NCBI GenBank assembly: GCA_918807975.1
Contig: OU964931.1
Location: 6,644,251 to 6,708,250, forward strand
Direction: 5' to 3'
Origin: Aplidium turbinatum
Taxonomy: Eukaryota; Chordata; Ascidiacea; Aplousobranchia; Polyclinidae
DNA: 64,000 nucleotides
Shown: piece by piece, positions 10,995 to 20,649 of the stretch
How positions within the stretch are numbered: position 1 is the first letter of the stretch
Layout of the letters: each line of letters starts with the position of its first letter
Made by a program: the position numbers and the translations under genes
Notes under the pieces: generated by a model
Databases searched by the model: none
The model's input: the letters and a program-made list of their open reading frames with translations, nothing else
Told to the model about the DNA's origin: nothing

Positions 10995-12106
10995 CAGTGG
11001 TTCTTAATCTTTTTTGTATGTTTTACCCTTTTAACAAAGATGAATATCAGATTTACCCCCAATAGATAAAATGGTATAATACGGTATATATACTCATTTA
11101 TTAAATAACGAAAGTAACAAGCTCCATCAGTTATTCTCAATGTGACGGCTGCCCTTGCTTTTTGGCAACGAGTCGTTCATTGTCTGGTAAAGTAGGATAT
11201 AGCCTAATGCACAACATATATCGGATTTAACATGAAGTTGGTTTTGTGCTTTAGATTTGATAGTAAGCAATGCAGAGAAGTCGCGTTCGCATAGGTAAGT
11301 TGAAGAAAACGTGACCAGAACAACGTCGGCAGCAGTGGCCGAGTGGTTAGCGCGTTGGGCTCACAGTCGAGAGCCTGCGTGTTCGACTCCAGCCACCCGC
11401 ACCTGCTGTTGTTTCTCTGGGCAAGAAACTTTACGACAATTGCCTCTACCCAGTGATCGATTTCGAGTAATGGGTAGTTCCAAATTAAAGTCATAAGCAG
11501 AGTAGACAACCGGAAACAGACATTGTCGTCGGCTGCAGCGTGGGGGTCAGGTGTACGTCGGAAGGCGTACACCGATGCATAGCGCTCAAGTCCGCTTTCC
11601 CGCAATGCAGGATAAAGATAAACAAACAAACAAACAAACATTCAGAGCTTGAATACCTATTTCCTATCCTTCGATAGCAATGTTATATTTTAACCCAAAA
11701 CTTTTCTAGGTTGCAAGAGTGAAACGCATCTTTTGCAAAAGAATCGTTTGTTAATTCTATAAATCTTCTTGGATTGCTTCAGGAACATCTTTCACTTTAT
11801 ATACAAAAAGATTTCTCACTACTTTCATCAAAACGCTGCCAGTATTTATCTCGGGAAAATATCATTCAAACTCCTCCTGCAAGTTTTGAAGATAACTGAT
11901 GATGTCATCCTTCAAGTTTTGATTGAGATTATCTCCAGTTATCTCCGTCAAGCGGTGAAATGATATCTACAATACCAATACCTACAGCTGGCACAAATTT
12001 TCTGTCCCGTCAACTGATGTGGATATTTTGATTGATAGCTCATTTACCCCTCAAAACGAGGGAATTTACCCGCAGGGGTAAATTTACCCCAGTTTAAGAA
12101 ATGCTG
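10995..12106. mobile_element. Possible hAT-like non-autonomous element
   Basis: Left end CAGTGGTTCTTAATC and right end TTAAGAAATGCTG are imperfect complements of the CAGTGGTTCTCAACC type often seen at hAT ends. Words such as TTTACCCCC near the left and TTTACCCC near the right also mirror each other. No matching 8-bp duplication is seen, so this is tentative. A complete SINE (11328-11642) lies inside, and a LINE tail abuts the right end. Confidence 0.4.
11328..11642 (+). mobile_element. tRNA-derived SINE, family B, with (AAAC)n tail
   Basis: The tRNA-like head carries box A TGGCCGAGTGGTTAGCG and box B GTTCGACTCC with an intact spacing. It is followed by a ~230-bp unrelated body and a 3' tail of AAAC repeats ending near 11640. 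The head resembles a class II (Ser/Leu-like) tRNA, but the acceptor stem does not close, so it is not a tRNA gene. Confidence 0.85.
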
Positions 12107-12400
12107 ATCATCATCATCATCATAATCCATCGTCGGTTTGTTCCCCACTAGTGGGGGTGGCCGATTGTTTCCGCGCAGCAATTGTTTTAATCCCTTTTCT
12201 CCATTTCACCCTGTCCCTTGCATCTTCCTCCTTCAGTCCGACTTTTTTTAATTCATCCTTCACTTGTTGTTTCCACGTTCTTCTTGGACGACCGCGTTTC
12301 CTCTTCCCATCCACCTTTAGATCTAGTGCCTTTCTAAGAAAACTTCCTGATATTCCTGATACTTCCTGATATAGAAGCTTATTACTATCAACTGTAAAAC
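12107..12400 (-). mobile_element. 5'-truncated LINE, ORF2 C-terminus and tail
   Basis: On the minus strand an open frame encodes GKRKRGRPRRTWKQQVKDEL followed by DARDRVKWRKGI, the basic C-terminal tail common to RTE-like and related LINE ORF2 proteins. The frame ends close to an (ATG)n simple-repeat tail at the element's 3' end (12107-12123). The rest of ORF2 is missing, as is usual after incomplete reverse transcription. It abuts the hAT-like end at 12106. Confidence 0.75.
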
Positions 12401-14045
12401 GAATACAAAATGAGCAAGCGCACAAATTACAAGGTTGCAAATGCAGCAAAATCATGTAGACTTTAGCCATGCTGCTGCGCAATGTTTTCACTTTTCACAA
12501 TCTAACAGCCACATTCTAGTGACGGTAGAAAAGTTATTTATTACAGCAGTTAAAACAAATCAATAGCTTTTTTTCCTAAAAGTCTGAACCTTAAAACATT
12601 TGACCAGGCTAACAGTCACAATAGTATTTCAATAAATATAATTTAATTTATGTTGTGGAACATGTTTTCGTTCATTAGAACTCTTCAGCACAACTGGACC
12701 GAAACAAAAATTATTTGAAACAAAATTAGCCTACAATATAAATAGATTTCAGCACTAGTCGACCAAAACGAACGAAAAATTACATACGGCATTAATTAGA
12801 TAGAATGTTCATGACCTCCAAGTTCTTTACTTTTTTTCTTTCTTTTCTTCATTGTTTTAGCAAAACCGCAACTATCGAATACTATAATTTGACCAGGCTT
12901 GAGGAAATAACGGTAAACAGTTGAAAACTCAAATAAATTTTACTAATCAGGAGGATACAGAAATGCTATTACGGTGAAATCTAGAACAAACATCTATTTA
13001 ATGCATGACTGCACACACGGGCTCTTTGCTACGTCACAATATATCATTCACAACCATCCAATTAAATTGAAAAATTGTGCTGAATTTACAAATTGCTTTC
13101 CAAAAAATGTCAACTGACTTTCCATAAGTTTATAAACAAAACATTCCTAAGCTCGATTAGATACTGCATCAAGTGCTTTGTAGGAATCGATGACAAGAAA
13201 ATTCATAAATAGTAATAATAATAATAATGACAACATTTATATAGCGTCAAATCCATAGTGCAAACTATGCTTCTGTGCGCTGTACATGACAACGGTGATA
13301 AGATAATTATTACGGTGCTTTCAGTCATAATTGAGAGAAATAAATAAGAAGACAAATGCAATTATTCTAGAATTTTGGTGGTTGAGTAGGCTCAAAGTGG
13401 CTACTAAACCGTGCATTGCAGTACCTTGATGAGTATTTCAAAATTTCTAAGGGCGTCGGACAATAATTTGATAGCGTAATTCAATTTGGCAATGCTTCAA
13501 GTTTAAACGTTTTGTGATTTTAATTCAGTGTAATCTTGTACCTAACGTAAAAAAACACATTTGTGTTAAATGTCAACACTTCAAAACAATTCAACCACTA
13601 AAATACACATAGCCCACCCCTTTTCTTATTGTATCTTCAGGCAAGCAAACATCGCAGCTATAAAATGTGTGTAAGCTGACACATTTCATTCATGGACACG
13701 CACTTTGCTTTGCTGTTGTTTTAACAACCACTATACCGGTATTAATTTCCTTGTCTTACAATCTCATTGTTATTGCATCGTAAAACTAAAAACTATATTT
13801 GAATGCGTTCTTCGGAAGAGTTTGACAACTACTGATAAAATAGCCAAGGCTACATCTTTACTATAAAATATATATGCTCAGAGTGTTGCGCAATGCTTTA
13901 AATTTAAATCATCAAAATTGCATTAGGTTTTAATGATTATTACATTACAACTCCCTTTTCGTTTAATGATCTGGAAATATCGTTTTTACGGTATCGCTGT
14001 CAACAGGTTCTGCGTCCGTCAACGAAAAGAAGGCTAGGGTTAGGC
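12401..14045. other. Intergenic stretch, no gene seen
   Basis: AT-rich sequence without supportable exons. A (TAA)n run at 13211-13237 followed by TTTATATAGCG matches the 3' end of the SINE at 51342-51561 and marks a truncated minus-strand copy. Confidence 0.5.
13211..13310 (-). mobile_element. SINE family C 3' fragment with (TTA)n tail
   Basis: The (TAA)n run plus TTTATATAGCGTCAAATCC corresponds to the tail and 3' body of the tRNA-headed SINE at 51342-51561. The tRNA-like head is absent. Confidence 0.5.
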
Positions 14046-14347
14046 CAGTGCTGTATTCGAGGGTATACGGCGGTATACGCAGTATACTCTCTGCTTTTTC
14101 GAGCAACTAATAAACCCTCTGGTTTCCCAAAGAGAAAAAGTTTTTAAATTTGTAATAAAAGAGGATAAAGATGTAGATTCCTCTCGGCAGATTATTTGGA
14201 ATGTATTTATAGAAAAATAAGCAATTTTGATGTTGATAATTCATGTTATGGTAGACTAAAGATTAATATTTTGCAAGTTGTTTATTATTTATCATTTTGG
14301 CAAATCTGACAGTATACCCTGCGATTTTTTTTACGAATACAGCACTG
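14046..14347. mobile_element. hAT MITE with 8-bp target duplication
   Basis: The ends CAGTGCTGTATTCG and CGAATACAGCACTG are exact complements, and GTATAC words lie just inside both. It is flanked by GGTTAGGC (14038-14045) and GGTTAGGG (14348-14355), matching at 7 of 8 bases. 302 bp, non-coding. Confidence 0.9.
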
Positions 14348-14355
14348 GGTTAGGG

Positions 14356-15009
14356 TTTTTCACACAGCAATAAGTGAAAGCCTTCCAAGGTAGGCAGTAA
14401 AATTTGTGTTCACAAAAACGGCTGCTGGCAAATTAATTGTTTGTTTTTGCTCCATCTAACTTACGGCAAAACCCGTTGCGTAGGCTACTCAGTTTTCGTG
14501 ATTTCCGCTCAACTCCTCTGCGTAAATCTCCAACAGTAAAATCATAACAAATCAAAAATTTGTTGTTGACAATTCAAAACGCTCTCACCTTAACATCCTG
14601 TATACATTTGAACGCTTACGGAAGCAATCAGGTTGGGGTGATGGCACTTTTGGTGAGAAACTGTTTACAGAGTTACACAGCGAGCGTCAGCATTTCAAAG
14701 CTCATAACAATGTGGTAAAACCTGCTACATTCTTATATAAGTGTGAGTGGATCATGAGAGGTCAAAAATAAGTTGAAAATCGCAGTAAACTAGGTGGATG
14801 AGATGTAATCACGCTATACCACAGTCCACAGATGAGTTGCAAAATAACAAATACAAGGTGTTATATCAAAGAGTCAAAAGTACATTTCTCTTTTTATTAT
14901 AACGGCACAATACAAACTCAATGATCATCGCAATATTGGGTATATTGTTGGCTTCGTCATGGTTTGATGAATGCTATTCAACCTAATTTCTTTGTATTTA
15001 ATCATTAGT
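14356..15009. other. Intergenic stretch, nothing recognised
   Basis: I see no exon, RNA gene or repeat family here apart from a TAGGCTA scar at 14481. Confidence 0.4.
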
Positions 15010-15534
15010 GTAGTCACTAGGGTGGGGTGAAAAAGTACTAATTTTGGATTTGAGCATTCTCTCGCAGATATTTCTTGTGCAGGTTTGAGAAAACATCACA
15101 CAAAAAATTTCAGCGATTTTTGACAACAGGAACCTACCCACTTTTTGAGTTGAAATTTCATAATATTTCAAAATATCCCTAAAATTTCAAAGTTTTTTTC
15201 GCATTATTTAAAGTTGATATAATATTGTAATATTTCTTTTATACCTAAAACTATTAGTTTACTTATGTGTTTTTCCCAATATGGGGCCAATAGATGCAAA
15301 TTAAAGTAGGGAAATGAATCATAAAAAGTGTAAAAATCTTGGATTTTTTCTAAAAATTTACCAAAGTCAAAAGTTACACTATCTAGTTTTGTATAGGCCA
15401 ATAATTCCCGCATTCAATAGTTTCCTCGTCGAATAGGGCCTTGTCGAAAAAGTGCCGCGTCGAATAGCCGTTTACCCTTTTGTGATTGTCTGACAATTTG
15501 ATACAGACGGTCTTCTTTCGTTTGAAACTAGATC

Positions 15535-17725
15535 AAATTTCAGGACAGGTGGTGGAAAGCCAGGTGAGTGTAGCTTCGTCCAGCGTTGCTATACCATGCG
15601 TTCCATTTGGTGCCTTGTAGATGGGACATTCGAGAGCGACATGGTCAGCAGTTTGTTCCTCCGCTCCGCATTCGCTGGCCGATGAGGGAGCCAGACCCCA
15701 CTTGTGCATGTTGGAGTGGAAGCGACCGACTCCGGTTCGGATTCTTTTGAGCTTGACTCAAGTCGGCCGAGGCAGGTCCATACTAGGGGGGCGCGCCACC
15801 GGGTGGGGTATAAAACCATGTAGTTTGATGTCGGTGGCGCACCACGCTGCTTTCCAAGTATCTTCCATGAAGTGTGCTGCGCTGATGGCATGATCGCTGA
15901 ATAGATGTAGTAATTCAACAGCAGCTGGCACAAAGGGGTGTCTTGACTTTAGTTGCCGGGGAGATTCCTGAGGTGGGATGTTGAGTTTTGCATGGAGCAA
16001 GTGGTTAGGATCTCCCGCCCGGCGAGCCAGGTGTATTATGGCTCCCTTTCGGCGGAGCTCAGCAGGTTGGATGCCTGCAAGGATTGGTAAGTACTCTGTT
16101 GGAGTTGGGCGCAGGCATTCAGTCTTCAGTCACAGTTCGCAATGCGTCGTTGATTGGGCTGTCGATGAGGCGGGTGTGGGCACTGCGGCACCAGGCAGGG
16201 CGCAGTATTCAGCAGTGGAGTGAACCAGAGCCAGGGTTGCAGTGCGTAAGGTGTCAGCACCTGCACCCCAAGTTGTGCCTGCCAGACGTCTCAGCAGGGC
16301 GACGCGAGATGTCAGCTTTTTGCGTAGTGACTGTAAATGGTGACGGTATGTGAGTGACCTGTCAAGTGTAACCCCAAGGTATGTTGGTTCTGGGCAGGGC
16401 GGCAGAATTTTGCCGTTAACGGTCACTTTCAGGTCACGTTTTGCCTCCCTGTTGTTGACATGGAAGACTGCCGTCACAGTTTTACTTTCGCTGAGCTTCA
16501 GTTTCTATTGATGAAGGTATCCAGATATGGTCGTCATGTCTTGGCTCAACGTCGTTTGTAATGATTGCCAGTCTTTCGCAGAGTACAAAATGGCCAAGTC
16601 ATCAGCATATGCATATTTGTCAGATGTTGTTGATGGTAGGTCGTGCGTATAGACGTTGAAAAGGAGGGGAGCCAAGACTGATCCCTGTGGGACACCGTTT
16701 TTGAGTCGCCGCAGTCTACTTGGTTTTCCGCTTCCGGTGGCAAGGGTAAAACTCCTGTTGTGGATGAGTTCCATGATCATTTTGACCATGTGCCTGTCAG
16801 GGAGTAGGCGGAGTAGCTTGTAGACTAGGCCACGGTGCCAAACAGTGTCATAGGCTGCTGTTAGGTGGATAAAACAGCCCCCGCTTTCTTTTTTGCCGAG
16901 AAGCTCTTCTCAATATCTTAAGTTAGTAGTGTGACTTGGTCTACAGTTGACCTCCGGTGTCGGAAACCAACTTGTTCTTTGGGAAACAGTGGGTCAATTA
17001 TTGGTTCGACACGGGCGTAGATCAGTCTCTCAAGGATCTTGAAAGGGATGCAGAGCAAGGAAATGGGGCGATTTGCATCGTCTAGTGGTTTGTTTGGCTT
17101 AATGGCTTAGGGTTGGGATTGCGACTAGGGATTGCAACGACCAGAGATCTTCTCCATACTTTAGGAATCTTGAGGCGGCACAGGCAGGACGACAGGAAAT
17201 CGCATAACCAGGACTTTAGAACATAACCAGCGTGCATGATAAGCTCTGGACATATCCTACCTGGACCAGAGGCCTTACCAGGTTTTAGGTGCTTGAGGGC
17301 AGCATTGAATTTGCTCCGTGAGAAGGAGCTAGAAATGCTCTCCTGGTTTGCTGTGTTGATCTCCCAAAGCTTTGTCACTTCTTTGGTAACAAACCGATCG
17401 GAGATATGGTTACACGGCTTATATATCCCATTTTTTATTACCTGCGATGCGATCTTATTAGCAGGAATGGGACATTGTCGGGGTGATTGTCTTGATCGTC
17501 CGTAAGGTTATTGAGTGTGCTCTACGCTGTACGGCTTGAGTGCGAGAGATTGGATGGTCTCTGTCCAGCGTTCTTTTTTTTTGCATCGAGTCATTCCAGA
17601 AGAGCCTTGGCGGCTGAGGGTGTTGTTTGACCATCTGAAGAGCTAACAAAAGATTGGTAGAGGCGCTCGCACTCTGCATCCCTAACACGGAGTGTAGTTA
17701 CTTCTACGACCGCAGCACACTCTGA
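15535..17725 (-). mobile_element. LINE (jockey/CR1-like) ORF2 remnant
   Basis: Minus-strand frames in order give an RT finger region (ALKHLKPGKASGPGRICPEL, 17378-17082) and the RT core with LKNGVPQGSVLAPLLFNVYT and YAYADDLAI (16789-16505). Next come the thumb (EPTYLGVTLDRSLTYRHHL, 16477-16130) and a C-terminal Cys-rich end (SECGAEEQTADHVALECPIY near 15620-15700). The YADD box is intact, but the frame changes several times between blocks and the endonuclease domain is absent, so the copy is dead and 5' truncated. It is inserted inside the hAT-like element and is therefore the younger of the two. The clade name rests on motif style only. Confidence 0.85.
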
Positions 17726-18150
17726 AAATGTGATAATGGCAATGCTTGCGGATGACACCAGAAAAGTTCGAGAAAATGCAGTCATGGCAATATTGAAAAT
17801 TCGCAATGGGGCAAATATTGGTGATAGATCCGTTCGGAAGTTTGTTGTTCCAACGATAAATTATGAGGCCAACCATTATTCGACATCACCGTATATTTAT
17901 GTTATGAACCTATCTTCACAACCACAATTACATCTGATTACATCATCTCATATCGTGAAAGCAAAATAGAAGTGAAAAGCTATCCAAACCACTCCCAATC
18001 AGTAGAAAGAATTGTGAAAATGGTGACTGATGCATCGTACAAAGTGTGTGGGTTTGATAGAAGACATGGATTCATCCGTGCTGGTATAGCTTCCAGGAAT
18101 CTGATTCCTGCTGCAGATACAAAGGCGCACTACAGCCAAGCACATTTGTA
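17706..18150 (+). pseudogene. C-terminal part of the hAT-like element's protein
   Basis: The first block (from about 17730) reads MAMLADDTRKVRENAVMAIL...VRKFVVPTINYEANHY. The second block, in another frame after about 17875, reads SYPNHSQSVERIVKMVTDAS...CGFDRRHGFIRAGIASR and stops at 18148. I recognise this combination, with its PxHxQxVER.VK.VT.AS box and the RRHGFIRA box, from uncharacterised invertebrate proteins that occur in many copies. Its position inside an element with 8-bp duplications suggests it is the transposase C-terminus. One frame change separates the blocks, and the N-terminal part is cut off by the LINE. Confidence 0.6.
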
Positions 18151-18620
18151 GATACTGTTAACACTAAAATCAAGTGCTAGTATATTTGTGTTACAATTGA
18201 ATTAGTGACTGTTGAATCCAATTGATTTTGCATGACTGTCATTTTATATTCCCAAAACTGATTTTAAAATGCAATGGTATTCGATTTTTGAAAAAAATTG
18301 CATGTTTTTGCAAAAAAAATTAAAGCAATCGAATCTCAAAACCTAAACAAAACTTGTATTAGAAGCTAGTCCAAGTCATTATTAGTGCAATGTAAAATAG
18401 TACATTAAACATAGCCAAAAAAAGTGTCTTTAAAGTTCTATTTTCATAAGCATATGTTTTGCATATTTTTCGAAAAAGGCAGAATTTTCAACCCAAAAAG
18501 TGGGTAGGTTCCCAAGGTCAAAATTTCCTCAAATTCGGTTTCTGGTCGTTTTATGTTGTTCCACAAGAAATATCAACGAGACAAAGCAAAATTTTTGGTT
18601 CACCCCACCCTAGTAGTCAC

Positions 18621-20148
18621 TGTGACAGCAAACTTTGCTTTCAATGAAAAAAGTTTGTAAACTACACATACTCTCATACATTTTTCTATGTTGTTACTCT
18701 AACATAAATATTTCGAAGAAATACTGAAAACAGATAAGATTCTAATGGTAATAGCCAACACTTAATCTTGCTGAGTTTGTAAATGCATTCCCATGCTTAA
18801 CATAGCAGAGTGTTGTAATCTTATTGTGTGGGTTGAAGCCAAATACAGTGGTCATAGCTCATAGGGATTGAACAAAACGGAATGATTTCGTGGAAAGCAA
18901 AAAAAACTTAAAAGTATTTTCTAGCGTAGTGCTCCATCATCATTCTTCTTTGCTACCTACACCTCTACGCAATGCGTTGTTTACTTGCAGTTTAATGTGG
19001 CATTGACTTAAAATTGATTTAAAATGTTTTTCTGGTATTTTCTTGAACCTTATAAGCTTGATAGCTAAAATTAATTGACGTTCGTAAACACAGCTAAGTG
19101 AATAAAATTAGCGAAATGGCAAAGTGTCAGAAAAGCAATTGTCAAGAAGTTATTTATACTTTATGCAGATAGAAATCTTCGCAGATGAATGTTCGAAACC
19201 CGCAAATTGTAAATGAGCTCATTTTCTGTTTCCTGTTACCGCTACGACTTTGACGTTAACGATGTAATTTATAATCCAACGTGAATTCATGAGAATGAAT
19301 TTGAAAGCGATTGAGAGCGAAAATGAAAATGCTGCCAGGTTGAAGAAATTGTTGTTTTTTGTGCGAAAATAACGCACAGTAAAAAAAAAAATTAATAACT
19401 GAAGCTTCGTGTTGCTGAAATATTTCGTAGCTGACTTTCGCGTTGTATTTATGACGTTTAATGGATTACATAATGCGCCTTTAACAATAATGGTTGAAAT
19501 TAGTAAGGGCAATTAGAAGTTTAATTGCTTTTTTTGACAAAAAATCAATAAAGATGCAAAATAAAACATGATGTAAAGCATTTGGCAATGCATTGAAAAT
19601 CACTTATCAGTTTAAGATCATGACAGCATGCTTAAAAGTATTACAATTAGGTTGCGAAATGTCTGAATTTGAATTTTTCCGATTTTAAGCTTATTGGTGG
19701 TGTAGGCAGCGTCTTCATCGCTACGTTTGCTACACCCGGATTTGACTCCTGGTCACATCAAAGTTATCGCAAATAGTTGGGATTGTACTTGTTTGTGTTT
19801 AACTACAGTATGTTGTGCAATTTGGTGCAATTTTGAACTTTCTGCCTCACAAACTTCTTCATTTGGTTCAATCTGTTTCTATGTTATGTCATTTTGCTGC
19901 CAAAATAGGTATTTTTTCTCTTTTTAGCCCATTTGATAAGGTCAGTTGTGGCAACTGACAAAACGTTGGAAATAAAACTGGTTTCAATTTTTAACATGTT
20001 ATAGTAACCTAGTCCAAAGTAAATCAGAATAACGCAAGAAAATATTTTAGTGTACATGTTATGGGGTTAAGTAGACCAAGAAGATCGAAAATGTGACACA
20101 TGCATATTTAGCAAATGCGTACAGGAGGAAACGATGCAACATCTAGTC
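18621..20148. other. Intergenic stretch, no gene seen
   Basis: AT-rich. The only notable object is the hairpin-bearing repeat end at about 19935-19990. Confidence 0.45.
19935..19990 (+). ncRNA. Hammerhead-like relic at a repeat 3' end
   Basis: A perfect 8-bp hairpin GTCAGTTG-TGG-CAACTGAC is preceded by TTGATAAG and followed by AAAACGTTGGAAATAAAAC. The order resembles a hammerhead core (CTGATGA, stem, GAAA), with both core boxes altered. It is probably the end of an old retroelement; catalytic activity is not expected. Confidence 0.35.
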
Positions 20149-20447
20149 CAGTGGGTCTCAACCTGTGGTACGCGTACCACTAGTGGTACGCGTGAGCTTT
20201 CCAAGTGGTACTTTGCTATACCACATTTTTGTTGTAAATGCTCTCAGAAGGCACCAAATTCAAAGTCATTTTTCAAAATTTACTGGAGGAGGCCCCACAG
20301 ATCCCCGCCGCTGAGTGTCGCTTCGCCCGCTGGCCGTCGAAACCTCCCAACCCCCTTTCAAAATTCCTGGCTACGCTACTGGGTGATACGCAGCGCTAGT
20401 AAAAGTTGCTAGGTGGTACGCATTCAGTAAAAGGTTGAGAACCACTG
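20149..20447. mobile_element. hAT MITE with a second hAT MITE nested inside
   Basis: Outer ends CAGTGGGTCTCAACC and GGTTGAGAACCACTG match as inverted repeats, and GTGGTACGC words mirror inside them. From about 20237 to 20381 the interior is a truncated minus-strand copy of the CAGTAGCGTAGCCAGG family (compare 48374-48822), ending CCTGGCTACGCTACTG. The flanking 8-mers do not match well. Confidence 0.75.
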
Positions 20448-20603
20448 ATCAATGATCATAGTCTAACGTCCTGCCTTAACAGCAAGATGCTCTGCACGGG
20501 GTTTGGCCGAGTTTAACTATAGAGCAAGAGATTGCGTGATGCTCTGGGCTACGGCTGTGTGGCACACGACGAAAAAGAATCAAATAAGTCGCTTTGAAAC
20601 TTT

Positions 20604-20643
20604 TTACATTGAAGCAACGTTTTGAGACGTTGCTTCAATGTAA
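20604..20643. repeat. Perfect 17-bp hairpin
   Basis: TTACATTGAAGCAACGT and ACGTTGCTTCAATGTAA are exact complements with a 6-base loop. The words ACATTGA and ACGT link it to the CCCAGAC palindromic MITE family. Confidence 0.75.
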
Positions 20644-20649
20644 GAAATG

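Larger units (their letters stand above)
15018..18612 (+). mobile_element. hAT-like DNA transposon with LINE insert
   Basis: The terminal repeats TAGGGTGGGGTGAA and TTCACCCCACCCTA are exact complements. The flanking target duplication is a perfect 8-mer, GTAGTCAC, at 15010-15017 and 18613-18620. Eight-base duplications and TAGGG-type ends fit the hAT group (compare maize Ac). Inner sequences also mirror (GGAACCTACCCACTTTTTGAG at left, its near complement at ~18495). Between the arms lie a minus-strand LINE (15535-17725) and the end of a plus-strand transposon protein gene (17706-18150). The perfect duplication suggests a fairly recent insertion, even though the body is broken. Confidence 0.9.

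Noticed and set aside
11328-11402. tRNA gene
   Set aside because: Box A and B are good, but the sequence continues into a SINE body with an (AAAC)n tail, and the acceptor stem does not close.
10995-12106. Firm hAT assignment
   Set aside because: Ends are only partly complementary and the flanking 8-mers do not match, so it is listed with low confidence only.
15621-16353. Plus-strand open frames at 15621-15893, 15978-16223 and 16084-16353
   Set aside because: Shadows of the minus-strand LINE reverse transcriptase.
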